A DNA stretch of 37,507 bases from Balneolaceae bacterium (lineage in GTDB: Bacteria > Bacteroidota > Rhodothermia > Balneolales > Balneolaceae): the NCBI GenBank assembly GCA_003561515.1, contig PWWL01000290.1, forward strand, positions 1-37,507, in the 5' to 3' direction. Positions 1 to 7,509 of the stretch are shown one piece after another (positions within the stretch are counted from its first letter, which is position 1; every line of letters starts with the position of its first letter). The notes beneath the pieces were generated by a model. The model worked only from the letters and a program-made list of their open reading frames with translations. It made no database searches and was not told the origin of the DNA. Position numbers and translations under genes: made by a program.

Positions 1-1
1 C

Positions 2-661
2 AGACTTCGAAAAGAGGAGATGGATCAATATTATTCCAACCAGGCGCGTGAGGTGTTTTTGTGGCTTCAAAGATGGATAATAGCTGCCGTTATTTTCTTT
101 TTCGCTACCTGGTTGTTTATTCAGTTATCGCTTTGGCAGGAGCAGGTGCAACCGGCAATTGTGTTTCCCGTTGTGAGCAGTTTCATTACCATCTACATTT
201 TCTACATTGGTTTTATGGGTGTTCGGTATTCGGGAGTATTTCATGAAACCATTCCGGAAATTCCTCAGCAACTACAAGAGGCCAATCCTGATGAAGACGC
301 TGAACTACAAAAACATGCGAAACATATTGCCTCAGTCATGGAATCCCAAAAACCCTACCTCAATCCTGACCTGACACTTCCTGAGCTCGCCGGGATATCC
401 GGGCTCACAACAGGAAAAACATCTCAGGTATTGAACCAGATAATCGGTAAAAACTTCTATACCTTCGTCAATGAATACCGTGCGGAACATTTCATCCGTA
501 ATGTGAATAATCCCGATTTAAATCATCTTTCCCTTGTCGGATTAGCGTACGAATGCGGGTTTAAATCAAAATCCACCTTTAATAAGATTTTTAAGTCTTA
601 CACAGGACAAACCCCGTCCCAATACCGGAAAAAAATGTCCGAAAATAGTCCGCCTGCATAG
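2..661 (+). CDS. AraC-type transcriptional regulator with membrane N-terminus (5' partial)
   Basis: The reading frame is open to the left edge of the window, so the first ATG at base 20 is probably internal and the N-terminal part is missing. What remains shows two hydrophobic segments (about residues 20-45 and 50-70 counted from base 20), a linker, then a C-terminal AraC-type DNA-binding domain with two helix-turn-helix units (LPELAGISGL and LAYECGFKSKSTFNKIFKSY, ending in the usual TGQTPSQYRKK). Membrane-anchored AraC regulators of this build are common in Bacteroidota relatives and probably sense a signal at the inner membrane. The two genes that follow on the same strand are plausible targets or partners. 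The family call is firm; the ligand is unknown. Confidence 0.85.
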   Translation, partial: RLRKEEMDQYYSNQAREVFLWLQRWIIAAVIFFFATWLFIQLSLWQEQVQPAIVFPVVSSFITIYIFYIGFMGVRYSGVFHETIPEIPQQLQEANPDEDAELQKHAKHIASVMESQKPYLNPDLTLPELAGISGLTTGKTSQVLNQIIGKNFYTFVNEYRAEHFIRNVNNPDLNHLSLVGLAYECGFKSKSTFNKIFKSYTGQTPSQYRKKMSENSPPA

Positions 662-732
662 AACCGGACGACATCTAAACTGTGCGACCTTAAACTTCTG
701 CTCAATTTCAATCCAAACAGCAGGAGTATTTT

Positions 733-1140
733 ATGGCCATACTTTTCTTTTTGATGGCACCGGTGATGAGCATGAATATTGCTCAGCCGGACAGCCTCAT
801 CATAACCATTGAAAATATTCGCAGCAATGAGGGCCAGTTAAAAGTCTGCGTATTTGACAATGAAACTGATTTTATGCAGCAGCCGGTTATTTGTGAAGAT
901 GTCACAGATTTTTCCAAACAGGAGCATGAGTTGTCGCTGCGGGTATCTTTAGACAGGCGTTATGGGGTAATCGTATATCACGATTTGAATGCTAATGGAA
1001 AACTGGATCGCAATATCCTGGGTATCCCGAGGGAACCCTACGGATTCTCCAACAACCCCTCTACCCGGTTTGGTCCGCCAGATTTTGATAAGGCGAGTTT
1101 TGATTCATCAAAGCTTAACAAAATTGTAATCCGGTTATGA
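733..1140 (+). CDS. DUF2141 family exported protein
   Basis: 135 residues. The first 17 or so are hydrophobic (MAILFFLMAPVMSM) and look like a short signal peptide, so the mature protein is probably periplasmic. The rest matches the DUF2141 pattern: an opening beta segment (IENIRSNEGQLKVCVFDNE), a central VYHDLNANGKLDRNILGIPREPYGFSNN motif and a closing RFGPPDFDKASF segment. DUF2141 proteins are small beta-sandwich proteins of unknown function. A purine-rich CAGGAG lies about 7 bases before the ATG. The stop codon overlaps the start of the next gene by four bases (ATGA), so the two are probably co-translated. Confidence 0.85.
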   Translation: MAILFFLMAPVMSMNIAQPDSLIITIENIRSNEGQLKVCVFDNETDFMQQPVICEDVTDFSKQEHELSLRVSLDRRYGVIVYHDLNANGKLDRNILGIPREPYGFSNNPSTRFGPPDFDKASFDSSKLNKIVIRL

Positions 1141-1892
1141 AAGATCTGATTGAATATATCAAAATCGGTGACAGAACTTTATACGTTACCGGTTTCGTAC
1201 ATCTGATATTAGCAATTCTGTTTTTCGTGCTGACTTTTATTGATCAGCGTACTATTCCATATGAAAATGTCTGGATGAAACCGTTCCGTTTTGCTGTCTC
1301 CATTTTTTTGTTTACATGGGCCTATGCATGGATCACCCGGTTTTATACGTATAAAAGGTTGGTCAGCATTATCAACTATCTCATTGCCATCTGTATGTTC
1401 ATTGAAATTGCACTTATCGGAATGCAGGCGTTTCGGGGAGCCCCATCGCACTTTAATATCACCACTCCATTTGATGCCGCAGTTTTTTCGATTATGGGAG
1501 GAATGATAGGATTCACCGCCGTGCTTTTGGGTATCCTTTTTGTGCTGTTCACTTTTTTCGAGCGGGGTGGTGAAGCATACCGGCCGGCCATCATTTGGGG
1601 GATGATTCTGTTTCTGCTTGGAAACTTCACCGGTTATCTGATGGTTAAGAATTTTGGTGCAATCACGGGGGATAGTTTGTCAACCTCCGGTTGGTTTATT
1701 ACAAACTGGAATCCGGCTGCCGGTGATTTCAGGATAGCTCATTTTTTAGGATTACATGGTGTACAGGTTCTTCTTTTGATGGCATATGTGATTTTCAAAC
1801 TTAAATTAGATTCAAGATTAATCCATATTGTCGGGGCGAGTTACTTGTGTGTTTTGATTTATTTAATGGTGTACCCATTAGAGTACTTGTGA
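1137..1892 (+). CDS. hypothetical seven-helix membrane protein
   Basis: 251 residues, almost entirely hydrophobic, with about seven predicted membrane helices (around residues 14-35, 47-66, 75-99, 113-140, 148-170, 198-220 and 226-248). I do not recognise a named family or a catalytic motif. It overlaps the DUF2141 gene by ATGA, so the two form an operon, perhaps with the upstream AraC-type regulator. A role in the inner membrane is certain from composition; anything more specific would be guesswork. Confidence 0.7.
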   Translation: MKDLIEYIKIGDRTLYVTGFVHLILAILFFVLTFIDQRTIPYENVWMKPFRFAVSIFLFTWAYAWITRFYTYKRLVSIINYLIAICMFIEIALIGMQAFRGAPSHFNITTPFDAAVFSIMGGMIGFTAVLLGILFVLFTFFERGGEAYRPAIIWGMILFLLGNFTGYLMVKNFGAITGDSLSTSGWFITNWNPAAGDFRIAHFLGLHGVQVLLLMAYVIFKLKLDSRLIHIVGASYLCVLIYLMVYPLEYL

Positions 1893-1920
1893 TTAAATGT
1901 AACCCTTCTAAATCGGGAAA

Positions 1921-2069
1921 ATAACAAGCATAGCGCTTCGCGGTTCTTCGAATCAAGCGGATTTTGCCACTCATCGTCTGTACAACAGCCATTGTTCTTG
2001 TGGAAATACAGAATTTTCAACACTTTACTTCTTTAAAATGGCAAAACCGTTTAAATGCTGAGCCGTTAT
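1921..2069 (+). repeat. attC-like imperfect dyad 1
   Basis: A 149-bp imperfect inverted repeat begins 28 bases after the membrane protein stop. The left arm runs from ATAACAAGCATAGCGC to AAGCGGATTTTGCCA. The right arm runs from TGGCAAAACCGTTTAAATGC to GCTGAGCCGTTAT. The ends are complementary (ATAAC/GTTAT) and the inner arms pair as TTTTGCCA/TGGCAAAA with a one-base bulge. Size, AAC/GTT ends and bulged pairing resemble integron attC sites of the long VCR type. The second dyad downstream shares its inner-arm sequence, so the two bracket the toxin-antitoxin pair. Confidence 0.5.
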
Positions 2070-2159
2070 GGTGCTCACTTTAATTCACTACTCTTCCCTC
2101 TTTTACAGACCATCAGGAGTTGATTATCGTTAAACAGAAAAATTAATTACATTTCAAAC

Positions 2160-2402
2160 ATGAAGACGTTAACGATAAACATACCGAATACTGCAGATAT
2201 CGATGACAAAGAGGCAAAAATGTCATTGGCGTCTAAATTATATGAAAGAGGGAAACTTACACTCGGGCAAGCGGCTGAACTGGCCGGCTATTCAAAGGAA
2301 ACGTTCATGGAGCTGCTTGCTGAGTACAATGTGGCTCTGATCAATTATCCTGCTGACGAACTTGACGAAGATATAAAAAATGCCCAACGTCATAGTATCT
2401 GA
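2160..2402 (+). CDS. UPF0175 family antitoxin-like protein
   Basis: 80 residues with the UPF0175 core KLYERGKLTLGQAAELAGYSKETFMELLAEYNV, a short helix-turn-helix-like region, and a C-terminal NYPADELDEDI segment typical of the family. UPF0175 genes usually sit directly upstream of DUF3368 PIN-like toxins, as here, and are taken to be the antitoxin and likely DNA-binding autoregulator. The gene overlaps the toxin gene by 23 bases in another frame, so expression is coupled. It lies between two attC-like dyads, which suggests that the pair moved in as a cassette. Confidence 0.85.
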   Translation: MKTLTINIPNTADIDDKEAKMSLASKLYERGKLTLGQAAELAGYSKETFMELLAEYNVALINYPADELDEDIKNAQRHSI

Positions 2403-2835
2403 CACAAGCTGCTTAATTCTATTCTACAAAATCGGAGAGCTTGATCTTCTCAAAAAGCTTTTCGGCAAACTTCATATCACAGAAACGGTTCAAAAAGAAT
2501 TCAATCAATCGATTCCGAATTGGATTGAGATTGTTGAGCCAACTACAGATGTGCAGAAAGGATTAACAAGCTATTTGGACAAAGGAGAAGCTTCTGCTAT
2601 AGCATTGGCTTCAGAGCTTGAAAATTCTCTTTTAATCATTGATGAAATCAAAGGGAGGAAAGCAGCAAAAGAAATGGGTATTTCTGTTACCGGTTCACTT
2701 GGTGTGTTGATTGCAGCCAAAAACAGAGGGCATATTCAGACTGTTAAACCTTTCATAGAAAAAATCCAGAAAACAAATTTTCGCATTTCGGAAGAATTGA
2801 TTGAGCGGGTACTTGAAAACGTTAATGAATCCTGA
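2380..2835 (+). CDS. DUF3368 PIN-like toxin
   Basis: 151 residues. It starts with the PIN-fold signature VSDTSCLILFYKIGELDLLKKLF, where the first Asp would bind metal. Further acidic positions follow at DKGEASAIALA and LLIIDEIKGRKAAKEMGI, then GSLGVLIAAKNRG. This is the DUF3368 pattern, a PIN-nuclease relative regarded as the toxin of UPF0175/DUF3368 pairs, presumably cleaving RNA. It overlaps the antitoxin gene by 23 bases. All expected acidic residues are present, so the toxin looks intact. Its stop codon lies 13 bases before the left arm of attC-like dyad 2, the arrangement seen in integron cassettes. Confidence 0.85.
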   Translation: MPNVIVSDTSCLILFYKIGELDLLKKLFGKLHITETVQKEFNQSIPNWIEIVEPTTDVQKGLTSYLDKGEASAIALASELENSLLIIDEIKGRKAAKEMGISVTGSLGVLIAAKNRGHIQTVKPFIEKIQKTNFRISEELIERVLENVNES

Positions 2836-2848
2836 AAAGGGCCGTTCG

Positions 2849-2982
2849 CAACCACAACCAGCGTTTCAACCGGATTTTGCCGCTCATAGCTGGCAATGAA
2901 ACTTTCAGGGTTGCGGTATATCTCGGTTTTTATCAATTTAGTAACTGTCAATTGCAAAACCGGTTAAACGCCAAACCGTTAT
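2849..2982 (+). repeat. attC-like imperfect dyad 2
   Basis: A 134-bp dyad. The left arm is 2849-2880 (contains CAGCGTTTCAACCGGATTTTGC) and the right arm is 2954-2982 (contains GCAAAACCGGTTAAACGCC and ends CCGTTAT). About 25 positions pair, with one clearly extra-helical base in the left arm (CCGGATTTTGC against GCAAAACCGG). Extra-helical bases and an AAC/GTT boundary are typical of attC recombination sites. The spacer is about 70 bases. It is the best-conserved of the dyads here. Confidence 0.55.
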
Positions 2983-3516
2983 AAAGCGATTAATACCAGT
3001 AACTATCATGTAACCCTCAACCATCAATAAAGCGTAATAAATGTTCGCCTATAAATCTATATTGATACGTAAAACGCAAAATTATTGCGTATAAAACTAA
3101 GTTGTGTGCTATGCATCAAAAAAACCACAGATGAACGATATTAACAATTCATTTGGGTTTTTATGCTGTAAAAATTAATTTTATTATTATTTTTTTGACT
3201 AAATTTTCAAAATTTATTCAACTTATAATTTTAGTCATAGAAAATAATTATTGATTAAATTGAATATATAAATTAATTAATATATTTAATTAAGGGCATG
3301 TTTGAGTAAAATTTTTATTTATAAAACTAAACTGTATTTGAACGCTATCCTATAAAGACATGGTTAAATTAATAAGTGAATAATATTTTTAAAAAAATAA
3401 ATCATATTTTGAATGTGATAATTCAAATTACTTTGTATAAGATTTAATAAGATTTTTTATGAATTAATTCAAAAATAAGATGCCTTACGTAAATTTATAA
3501 ATAAAACCAAACTTAA
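2983..3516. other. AT-rich non-coding stretch with repeated decamer
   Basis: About 530 bases of very AT-rich DNA with no convincing reading frame. The decamer ATAAAACTAA occurs at 3091-3100 and 3321-3330, and as ATAAAACCAA at 3501-3510 just before the first small membrane gene. A perfect dyad ACGCAA-N5-TTGCGT (3074-3090) directly precedes the first copy. The stretch could be a promoter region or decayed cassette DNA. Confidence 0.4.
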
Positions 3517-3757
3517 ATGATAGACCGGAAATTTAGCAAAAAAAGTATTGAGGACTTGCAAAAAATAATTGCAGCTAGTTTCAGGGATGCTTGTAGGATT
3601 TTTAATTGTTTTGTTTATACTTACAATGTATATAACACTTACAGACGGATTTACTCCCTTGATGGTTGTAGCAATCGCATTATTGCCTATTGCTATTTTA
3701 AACTTTAGAACTGTTAATCAAATTATCAAAGAAATTGAATCAAGAGAAAAATCATAA
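3517..3757 (+). pseudogene. small two-helix membrane protein, frameshifted
   Basis: Two overlapping frames together make one sensible protein. The first, from ATG 3517, gives MIDRKFSKKSIEDLQKIIAAS. The second, ending at 3757, gives SGMLVGFLIVLFILTMYITL, then a second hydrophobic stretch (TPLMVVAIALLPIAILNF) and a charged tail. Removing one T from the TTT run at 3579-3581 joins them into about 79 residues with a charged N-terminus and two helices. This matches the layout of the neighbouring 90-residue protein (charged N-terminus including an EEL/EDLQ segment, then two helices). I infer a one-base insertion. Without repair, only a 62-residue product from a TTG start would be possible. Confidence 0.6.
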
Positions 3758-3802
3758 TAAAAAAGCACAGCACACAACAGCGGTGATATTATAAACCTAT
3801 CA

Positions 3803-4075
3803 ATGAAAACATCAAAACAGTTACCAGAACTAACATTGGAAGAGCTTCAGGAGAAGTCAAAGAAACTGAAAGCTATTTTAATTGGATTTGCCGTTGCATG
3901 GACAATTATAATAGGGATTTCGATTGGTTTGGCAATAGTTCTTGTCAAACAGGGTAAAGTGGCATCAGCAGTTCCTCTCTTGATTTCACCGATGCTATGC
4001 TTGACTACAATGCTGCCCATAATAATCATACAGGGGAAAGTGAAAGAAGAAATCAAAACAAGACATCATCCATAA
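3803..4075 (+). CDS. small two-helix membrane protein
   Basis: 90 residues with a charged N-terminus (MKTSKQLPELTLEELQEKSKKLKA), two hydrophobic helices (about 25-48 and 57-77) separated by a short KQGK loop, and a charged C-terminus. No named domain is recognised. Its layout resembles the frameshifted gene just upstream, so the two may be distant paralogues. Its TAA is followed immediately by the ATG of the next gene, so they were probably co-translated. The group lies between attC-like dyads and looks like cassette cargo. Confidence 0.6.
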   Translation: MKTSKQLPELTLEELQEKSKKLKAILIGFAVAWTIIIGISIGLAIVLVKQGKVASAVPLLISPMLCLTTMLPIIIIQGKVKEEIKTRHHP

Positions 4076-4510
4076 ATGAAAAGCGCAAGAGACATTTTTC
4101 ACAATATTAGCTATCTCCAGTATGTGTTTGTTCTGTTGGGAGTTTTTTACGTAACCAAAGCCTATTATACGTTGTTCACATCTAAGGACTTTGACTCTTT
4201 TATTGGGGACCTGAATAAGATGCTGCTATTTTAAGGAATTGCACTTAGCTTCGCAACGTTGCAGGACTTTACGAAAACACAGAATAAGCTATCAAAAAAA
4301 ATTTGGGAAAGCCGCAGAAAAGGCAAAGTTTTTCTGGGTATGATTGTAGGATGGATTTTGTTTTTCCTAATATTTGGGATTATTGGCCTCTACTCTACGA
4401 ATATTCAAATCTTACGTGAGGTGGCATTAGGCTCAATTGTACTGGGAATTGGGTGTATAGGAATGCTAAGAGTGGCGATAGAAATGCATGAACATCATCG
4501 AAAGGATTAA
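4076..4510 (+). pseudogene. small membrane protein interrupted by an in-frame TAA
   Basis: A frame starting at ATG 4076 encodes MKSARDIFHNISYLQYVFVL and on to NKMLLF, then meets TAA at 4232-4234. The same frame continues without further stops to 4510 as GIALSFATLQDFTKTQNKLS, KKIWESRRKGKVFLGM and two more membrane helices, ending EMHEHHRKD. Read through, it is about 144 codons with four hydrophobic segments, a coherent membrane protein. I infer a nonsense mutation in one gene rather than two genes, because the downstream part has only a TTG as possible start and no clear ribosome site. No named family is recognised. Confidence 0.65.
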
Positions 4511-4519
4511 AATACTTCC

Positions 4520-4668
4520 GCCAACAGCGTGTATGCTCAATGGCGGGGAAATAACCAACCGAATAGTTTTTAGATTCTCGCTATGGTTATGGTTCTTCCC
4601 GATTACATTAATTTCGACCGAACCCCCGGCATGACCGCTTAGACGGTATGCCGTTATTTACCCATAAA
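4520..4668 (+). repeat. attC-like imperfect dyad 3
   Basis: Begins about 10 bases after the broken membrane gene. The left arm is CCGCCAACAGCGTGTATGCTC followed by AATGGCGGGG. The right arm is CCCCCGGCATGACCGCTTAG followed by ACGGTATGCCGTTAT. Pairing is weaker than in dyad 2, but spacing, the AACAGCG left end and the GCCGTTAT right end agree with the other two copies. A partial left end (CACAACAGCGG, about 3771-3781) also follows the frameshifted gene at 3757. Confidence 0.4.
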
Positions 4669-4680
4669 ACCCATACTATC

Positions 4681-4728
4681 AATTAAAAAAGGTGCTTCCG
4701 GCGATGTCACCATCACCAAAAGCACCTT
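4681..4728 (-). terminator. Rho-independent terminator of the 820-residue CDC-like gene
   Basis: The perfect stem AAGGTGCTT (4689-4697) / AAGCACCTT (4720-4728) is followed, on the minus strand, by a run of six T. It lies 46 bases beyond the stop codon of the lipoprotein gene. A nearly identical hairpin follows the second CDC-like gene. Confidence 0.85.
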
Positions 4729-4773
4729 CCTGTCTTGACCAACGTAGGATATCGAATATTTACTCACTCCCGG

Positions 4774-7236
4774 TTACTGCGAGCTTTCCCGTGCAATTCC
4801 AACATACACGGTATTTGTGGCATCGGCATTCACGTACACCACATCCTCGCGCGAGTCGCCGGTGATGTCACCGGTCAGGATATCAAACTGGCCCCATTGG
4901 TCATTTGCCGGGTGATCCTGGCTGACACGGGTGAAATTGAAGCTTCCGTCCGGTCGTCCCAGGCCAATGATACTTCGGTTCACAGTACCCATTCGGTTCA
5001 TCAATAAATCCTTACGGCCATCACCATTTACATCCAGCAATCTGACAACATAATCGGGTGCGCCTTCAGCGATATTCTCCAGGTCTTGACGGGGGCCTGC
5101 TGAAAGCGAAAGAGGGTTATTTGATGACAGATCTTTTTGAACTCTCGGCACATCCCTTTCAGGTGCTACCCAGACCAAGTCCGCCCCGGCATTTCCGGTG
5201 ATGTTGCCTGTCATCATTTTATAGTCATCCCAACAGCATGCACTCCGGTTGAAATTGTAATGCGGCTCGAACATACTTCCGGGCTCTGTGCCTGAAGATT
5301 GTGCTATCCAAACGCGATGGTTTTCCTGTCCATACCTGTACCATATCAGATCATCCCGGCCGTTTCCGTTCACGTCTGCTACAGTAAATCGGTGGAGGGT
5401 AGTACACCAGCCATCGGAAGTACCATGATCGTTATTATCGGTGCCAAATGACGCCTTTATGAGATTATCATCTCCGAAGGTTCCATCCCCGTTGGAAAGT
5501 CCCACATAGGTGCGGTTGATATCGAAATGACGGTTCCAAATCAGATCGTCTCCGTTTTGACCGGTTACATTGCCTACTTCGAACTGGTACCTGCTATCCC
5601 AGCCAGAGGCACCGGCATGCGTTAACGGCATCTCCTCAAAGGTACCGTCGCCGTTTGATATTGCGATGAAGCTTGTATTTGTGCCATCCACCCGGTTCCA
5701 GACCAAATCAACCATCCCGTTGTTGTTAAAATCGCCTGTTCTCACCTCATATTGACTCCAGCTGTAGGGAGGTGTGGCGCTGTGGGATGTGGGTGAGCCC
5801 ATAGTAAATGTACCATCGCCGTTTGAGAAGGCAACAACTGTCTGGTTTGAATTGGCGCTTAAATGATTGTAGATCAGATCCTGCATTCCGTTACCGTTCA
5901 CATCCCCCATCATCACCTTAACCGGTGCGGGTATAGGCAGGCCAAGGTTCTGGGCATTCAAAAAATTGAACGTACCCGGCGTGGATTTTATGGCCTGGCA
6001 GCTGCGGATGTTATACTCGGTGGTTTCCGTTACGCTGGCAATGCTGCCATCACCCAGGTTGCGGAAGGTGTAGCTCATAGGGGCGGCACTCGATAACGGG
6101 GCATTGTTAGTAAAATACTGCGACCAGTCACCCGAACGGATCATCGCCAGGGTAGCCTCGGCATCACCGCCGATGGAGGTGATCTTGATCTTCGACTCCT
6201 GAAGAATCGCCTGTTGCTTGGCACTCAGGTTGGCTTGCACGCTTCCGCCAATTCCGTTGTATCCGGCTTGCAGCGTGGCACGTATGTCGGATTCACTGGC
6301 TGTGGATGTAATCGAAAACATCATCATTCGTCCGTAAACGATATTGGATACGTAGACCGGCAGGTTGTCCGGTCCGATCCGTCCCTGGCTGATCTGCTGC
6401 TGCAGCCGGGCTTCGGTGAAATCCTCACTGAAAAAATCGCCCGGACTCTGCGGGGCTTCCACTACCACATCGTACATCTTCTGGTAGAACTGTGCCGTGA
6501 TCGTGGTTTCGGATTGATTTCTGTCGATGCTACCGCTGGCCGATCCCTCAAATCCGAGGTAGTTACCGGAAAGGCCCATCTGCAGGGCCGACTGCTTTTC
6601 GCTGTGGTAGGTTTCCATCTCGAAGCTGATGGAGCTTGGCGTAGACAGCCCGCTGGCTGTGGCCCCGCCTATCATCGATCCGATGGCCTGGTCTATCGTA
6701 GCCTGGTTCGGACTTTCCACCCTTCGAAAATTGTCGTCGTTGGCCAAGCCGGGTATGGATACGTTGATCGCTGCCCGTTCAGCGATGGGCAGCCCCAGCA
6801 GGCTTCCGATTCCGTCGCGGTGGCTTTTGCCCTGGATCAGTCCGCCGGCATAGAGAATCTCCCGATCGGGTGAATACATGGCAATCTGCTGTGGGTTTTG
6901 AGAAAGCGTAAACGGCTGCACCTGGCAGGAGTAGGTTACGTTCTCGAGCAGGTCGATTCCGCCCTCATTGTTGATCACCTCCACATCAAGTACCACATCC
7001 TCCTCGGCCTGGGCTTCACCGATCGGCGTGGGTGGTTGGGTTTGTCCCGGAGGAGCGAACTGGCTCCATGAAGGCAGAGCCTGCAGGTAATTGGTAACGT
7101 CTTCGGTGCCTGGCTGCTCTACGGAGGTTCCGTTATCGGAGCAGGAGCTCAGAAGGATCAGCATCAGGCTGACCGGCAGCAGGAATACTCCTCTCAATCT
7201 GATTGAACTGGAAGGTTTGTTTGTTAGATATTTCAT
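4774..7236 (-). CDS. CDC-like pore-forming lipoprotein with C-terminal FG-GAP/VCBS beta-propeller
   Basis: 820 residues. A lipoprotein signal peptide ends in the lipobox LSSC (Cys32), followed by SDNGTS. Residues about 95-415 match the core (domains 1-3) of cholesterol-dependent cytolysins: amphipathic segments around 225-262, LPVYVSNIVYGRMMMFSI (292-309), IGGDAEATLAMIRSG (355-369), PMSYTFRN and TEYNIRSC (406-413). Domain 4 with its Trp-rich undecapeptide is absent. In its place, residues about 438-820 hold seven repeats with Ca-binding-type DxNxNGxxD loops (DVNGNGMQD, DFNNNGMVD, DVNGNGRDD, DVNGDGRKD and variants), as in an integrin-alpha-like propeller. Inference: an envelope- or surface-anchored pore-former with altered target recognition. 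It has its own promoter element and terminator, both shared with the paralogue upstream on the same strand. Confidence 0.8.
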   Translation of the reverse strand: MKYLTNKPSSSIRLRGVFLLPVSLMLILLSSCSDNGTSVEQPGTEDVTNYLQALPSWSQFAPPGQTQPPTPIGEAQAEEDVVLDVEVINNEGGIDLLENVTYSCQVQPFTLSQNPQQIAMYSPDREILYAGGLIQGKSHRDGIGSLLGLPIAERAAINVSIPGLANDDNFRRVESPNQATIDQAIGSMIGGATASGLSTPSSISFEMETYHSEKQSALQMGLSGNYLGFEGSASGSIDRNQSETTITAQFYQKMYDVVVEAPQSPGDFFSEDFTEARLQQQISQGRIGPDNLPVYVSNIVYGRMMMFSITSTASESDIRATLQAGYNGIGGSVQANLSAKQQAILQESKIKITSIGGDAEATLAMIRSGDWSQYFTNNAPLSSAAPMSYTFRNLGDGSIASVTETTEYNIRSCQAIKSTPGTFNFLNAQNLGLPIPAPVKVMMGDVNGNGMQDLIYNHLSANSNQTVVAFSNGDGTFTMGSPTSHSATPPYSWSQYEVRTGDFNNNGMVDLVWNRVDGTNTSFIAISNGDGTFEEMPLTHAGASGWDSRYQFEVGNVTGQNGDDLIWNRHFDINRTYVGLSNGDGTFGDDNLIKASFGTDNNDHGTSDGWCTTLHRFTVADVNGNGRDDLIWYRYGQENHRVWIAQSSGTEPGSMFEPHYNFNRSACCWDDYKMMTGNITGNAGADLVWVAPERDVPRVQKDLSSNNPLSLSAGPRQDLENIAEGAPDYVVRLLDVNGDGRKDLLMNRMGTVNRSIIGLGRPDGSFNFTRVSQDHPANDQWGQFDILTGDITGDSREDVVYVNADATNTVYVGIARESSQ

Positions 7237-7280
7237 GATTTTGACAGGTTGTTTGATTGTTGAATAAAAGATTCCTGTTA

Positions 7281-7308
7281 CTATACGCGCAAAAAGAGAG
7301 GCTCACTG
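7281..7308 (-). promoter_or_regulatory. shared promoter element, copy A (820-residue CDC-like gene)
   Basis: Read on the minus strand: CAGT, ten bases, then TTTTGCGCGTATAG (7281-7294). TTCGC directly precedes CAGT. The 3' end of the box is 44 bases before the start codon, a sensible promoter distance. Copies B and C have the same two blocks at the same spacing. The likely reader is the adjacent ECF sigma factor (inference). Confidence 0.7.
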
Positions 7309-7320
7309 GCGAAACTTTTT

Positions 7321-7419
7321 TCACCGCAGAGGCGCGGAGGCCACTGAGATATATCTGTGGTGTCTAAATTTTAATTACTAGGTATACAAACAACTCCGCG
7401 CCCTTTGCGTCTCAGCGGT
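7321..7419. repeat. palindromic intergenic repeat
   Basis: The left arm ACCGCAGAGGCGCGGAG (from about 7323) and the right arm CTCCGCGCCCTTTGCG plus TCTCAGCGGT (7394-7419) form an imperfect inverted repeat of about 100 bases between the two CDC-like genes. Similar 'GCAGAG/GCGGAG' palindromes are scattered in many Bacteroidota-like genomes. No gene lies inside. Confidence 0.55.
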
Positions 7420-7430
7420 TCAAAACAAAA

Positions 7431-7473
7431 AAGGTGCTTCCGGCGATGTTCCCATCACCAAAAGCACCTTTTC
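7431..7473 (-). terminator. Rho-independent terminator of the second CDC-like gene
   Basis: The stem AAGGTGCTT (7431-7439) / AAGCACCTT (7462-7470) is followed on the minus strand by a T-rich tract (the A-run at 7426-7432). It lies 40-80 bases beyond the stop codon of the gene ending at 7510. Stem and loop are nearly identical to the hairpin at 4689-4728, so gene and terminator were duplicated together. Confidence 0.8.
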
Positions 7474-7509
7474 ACTTGATATAATTGACAAATATTATCG
7501 CAAATTACA

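Noticed and set aside
6214..6873. Plus-strand 219-codon frame inside the CDC-like gene
   Set aside because: It is antisense to a well-supported coding region with no recognisable domain.
4774..7236. MACPF/perforin domain in place of CDC
   Set aside because: The VYGR, GGD and TEY motifs and their order fit CDC proteins; no MACPF signature was seen.
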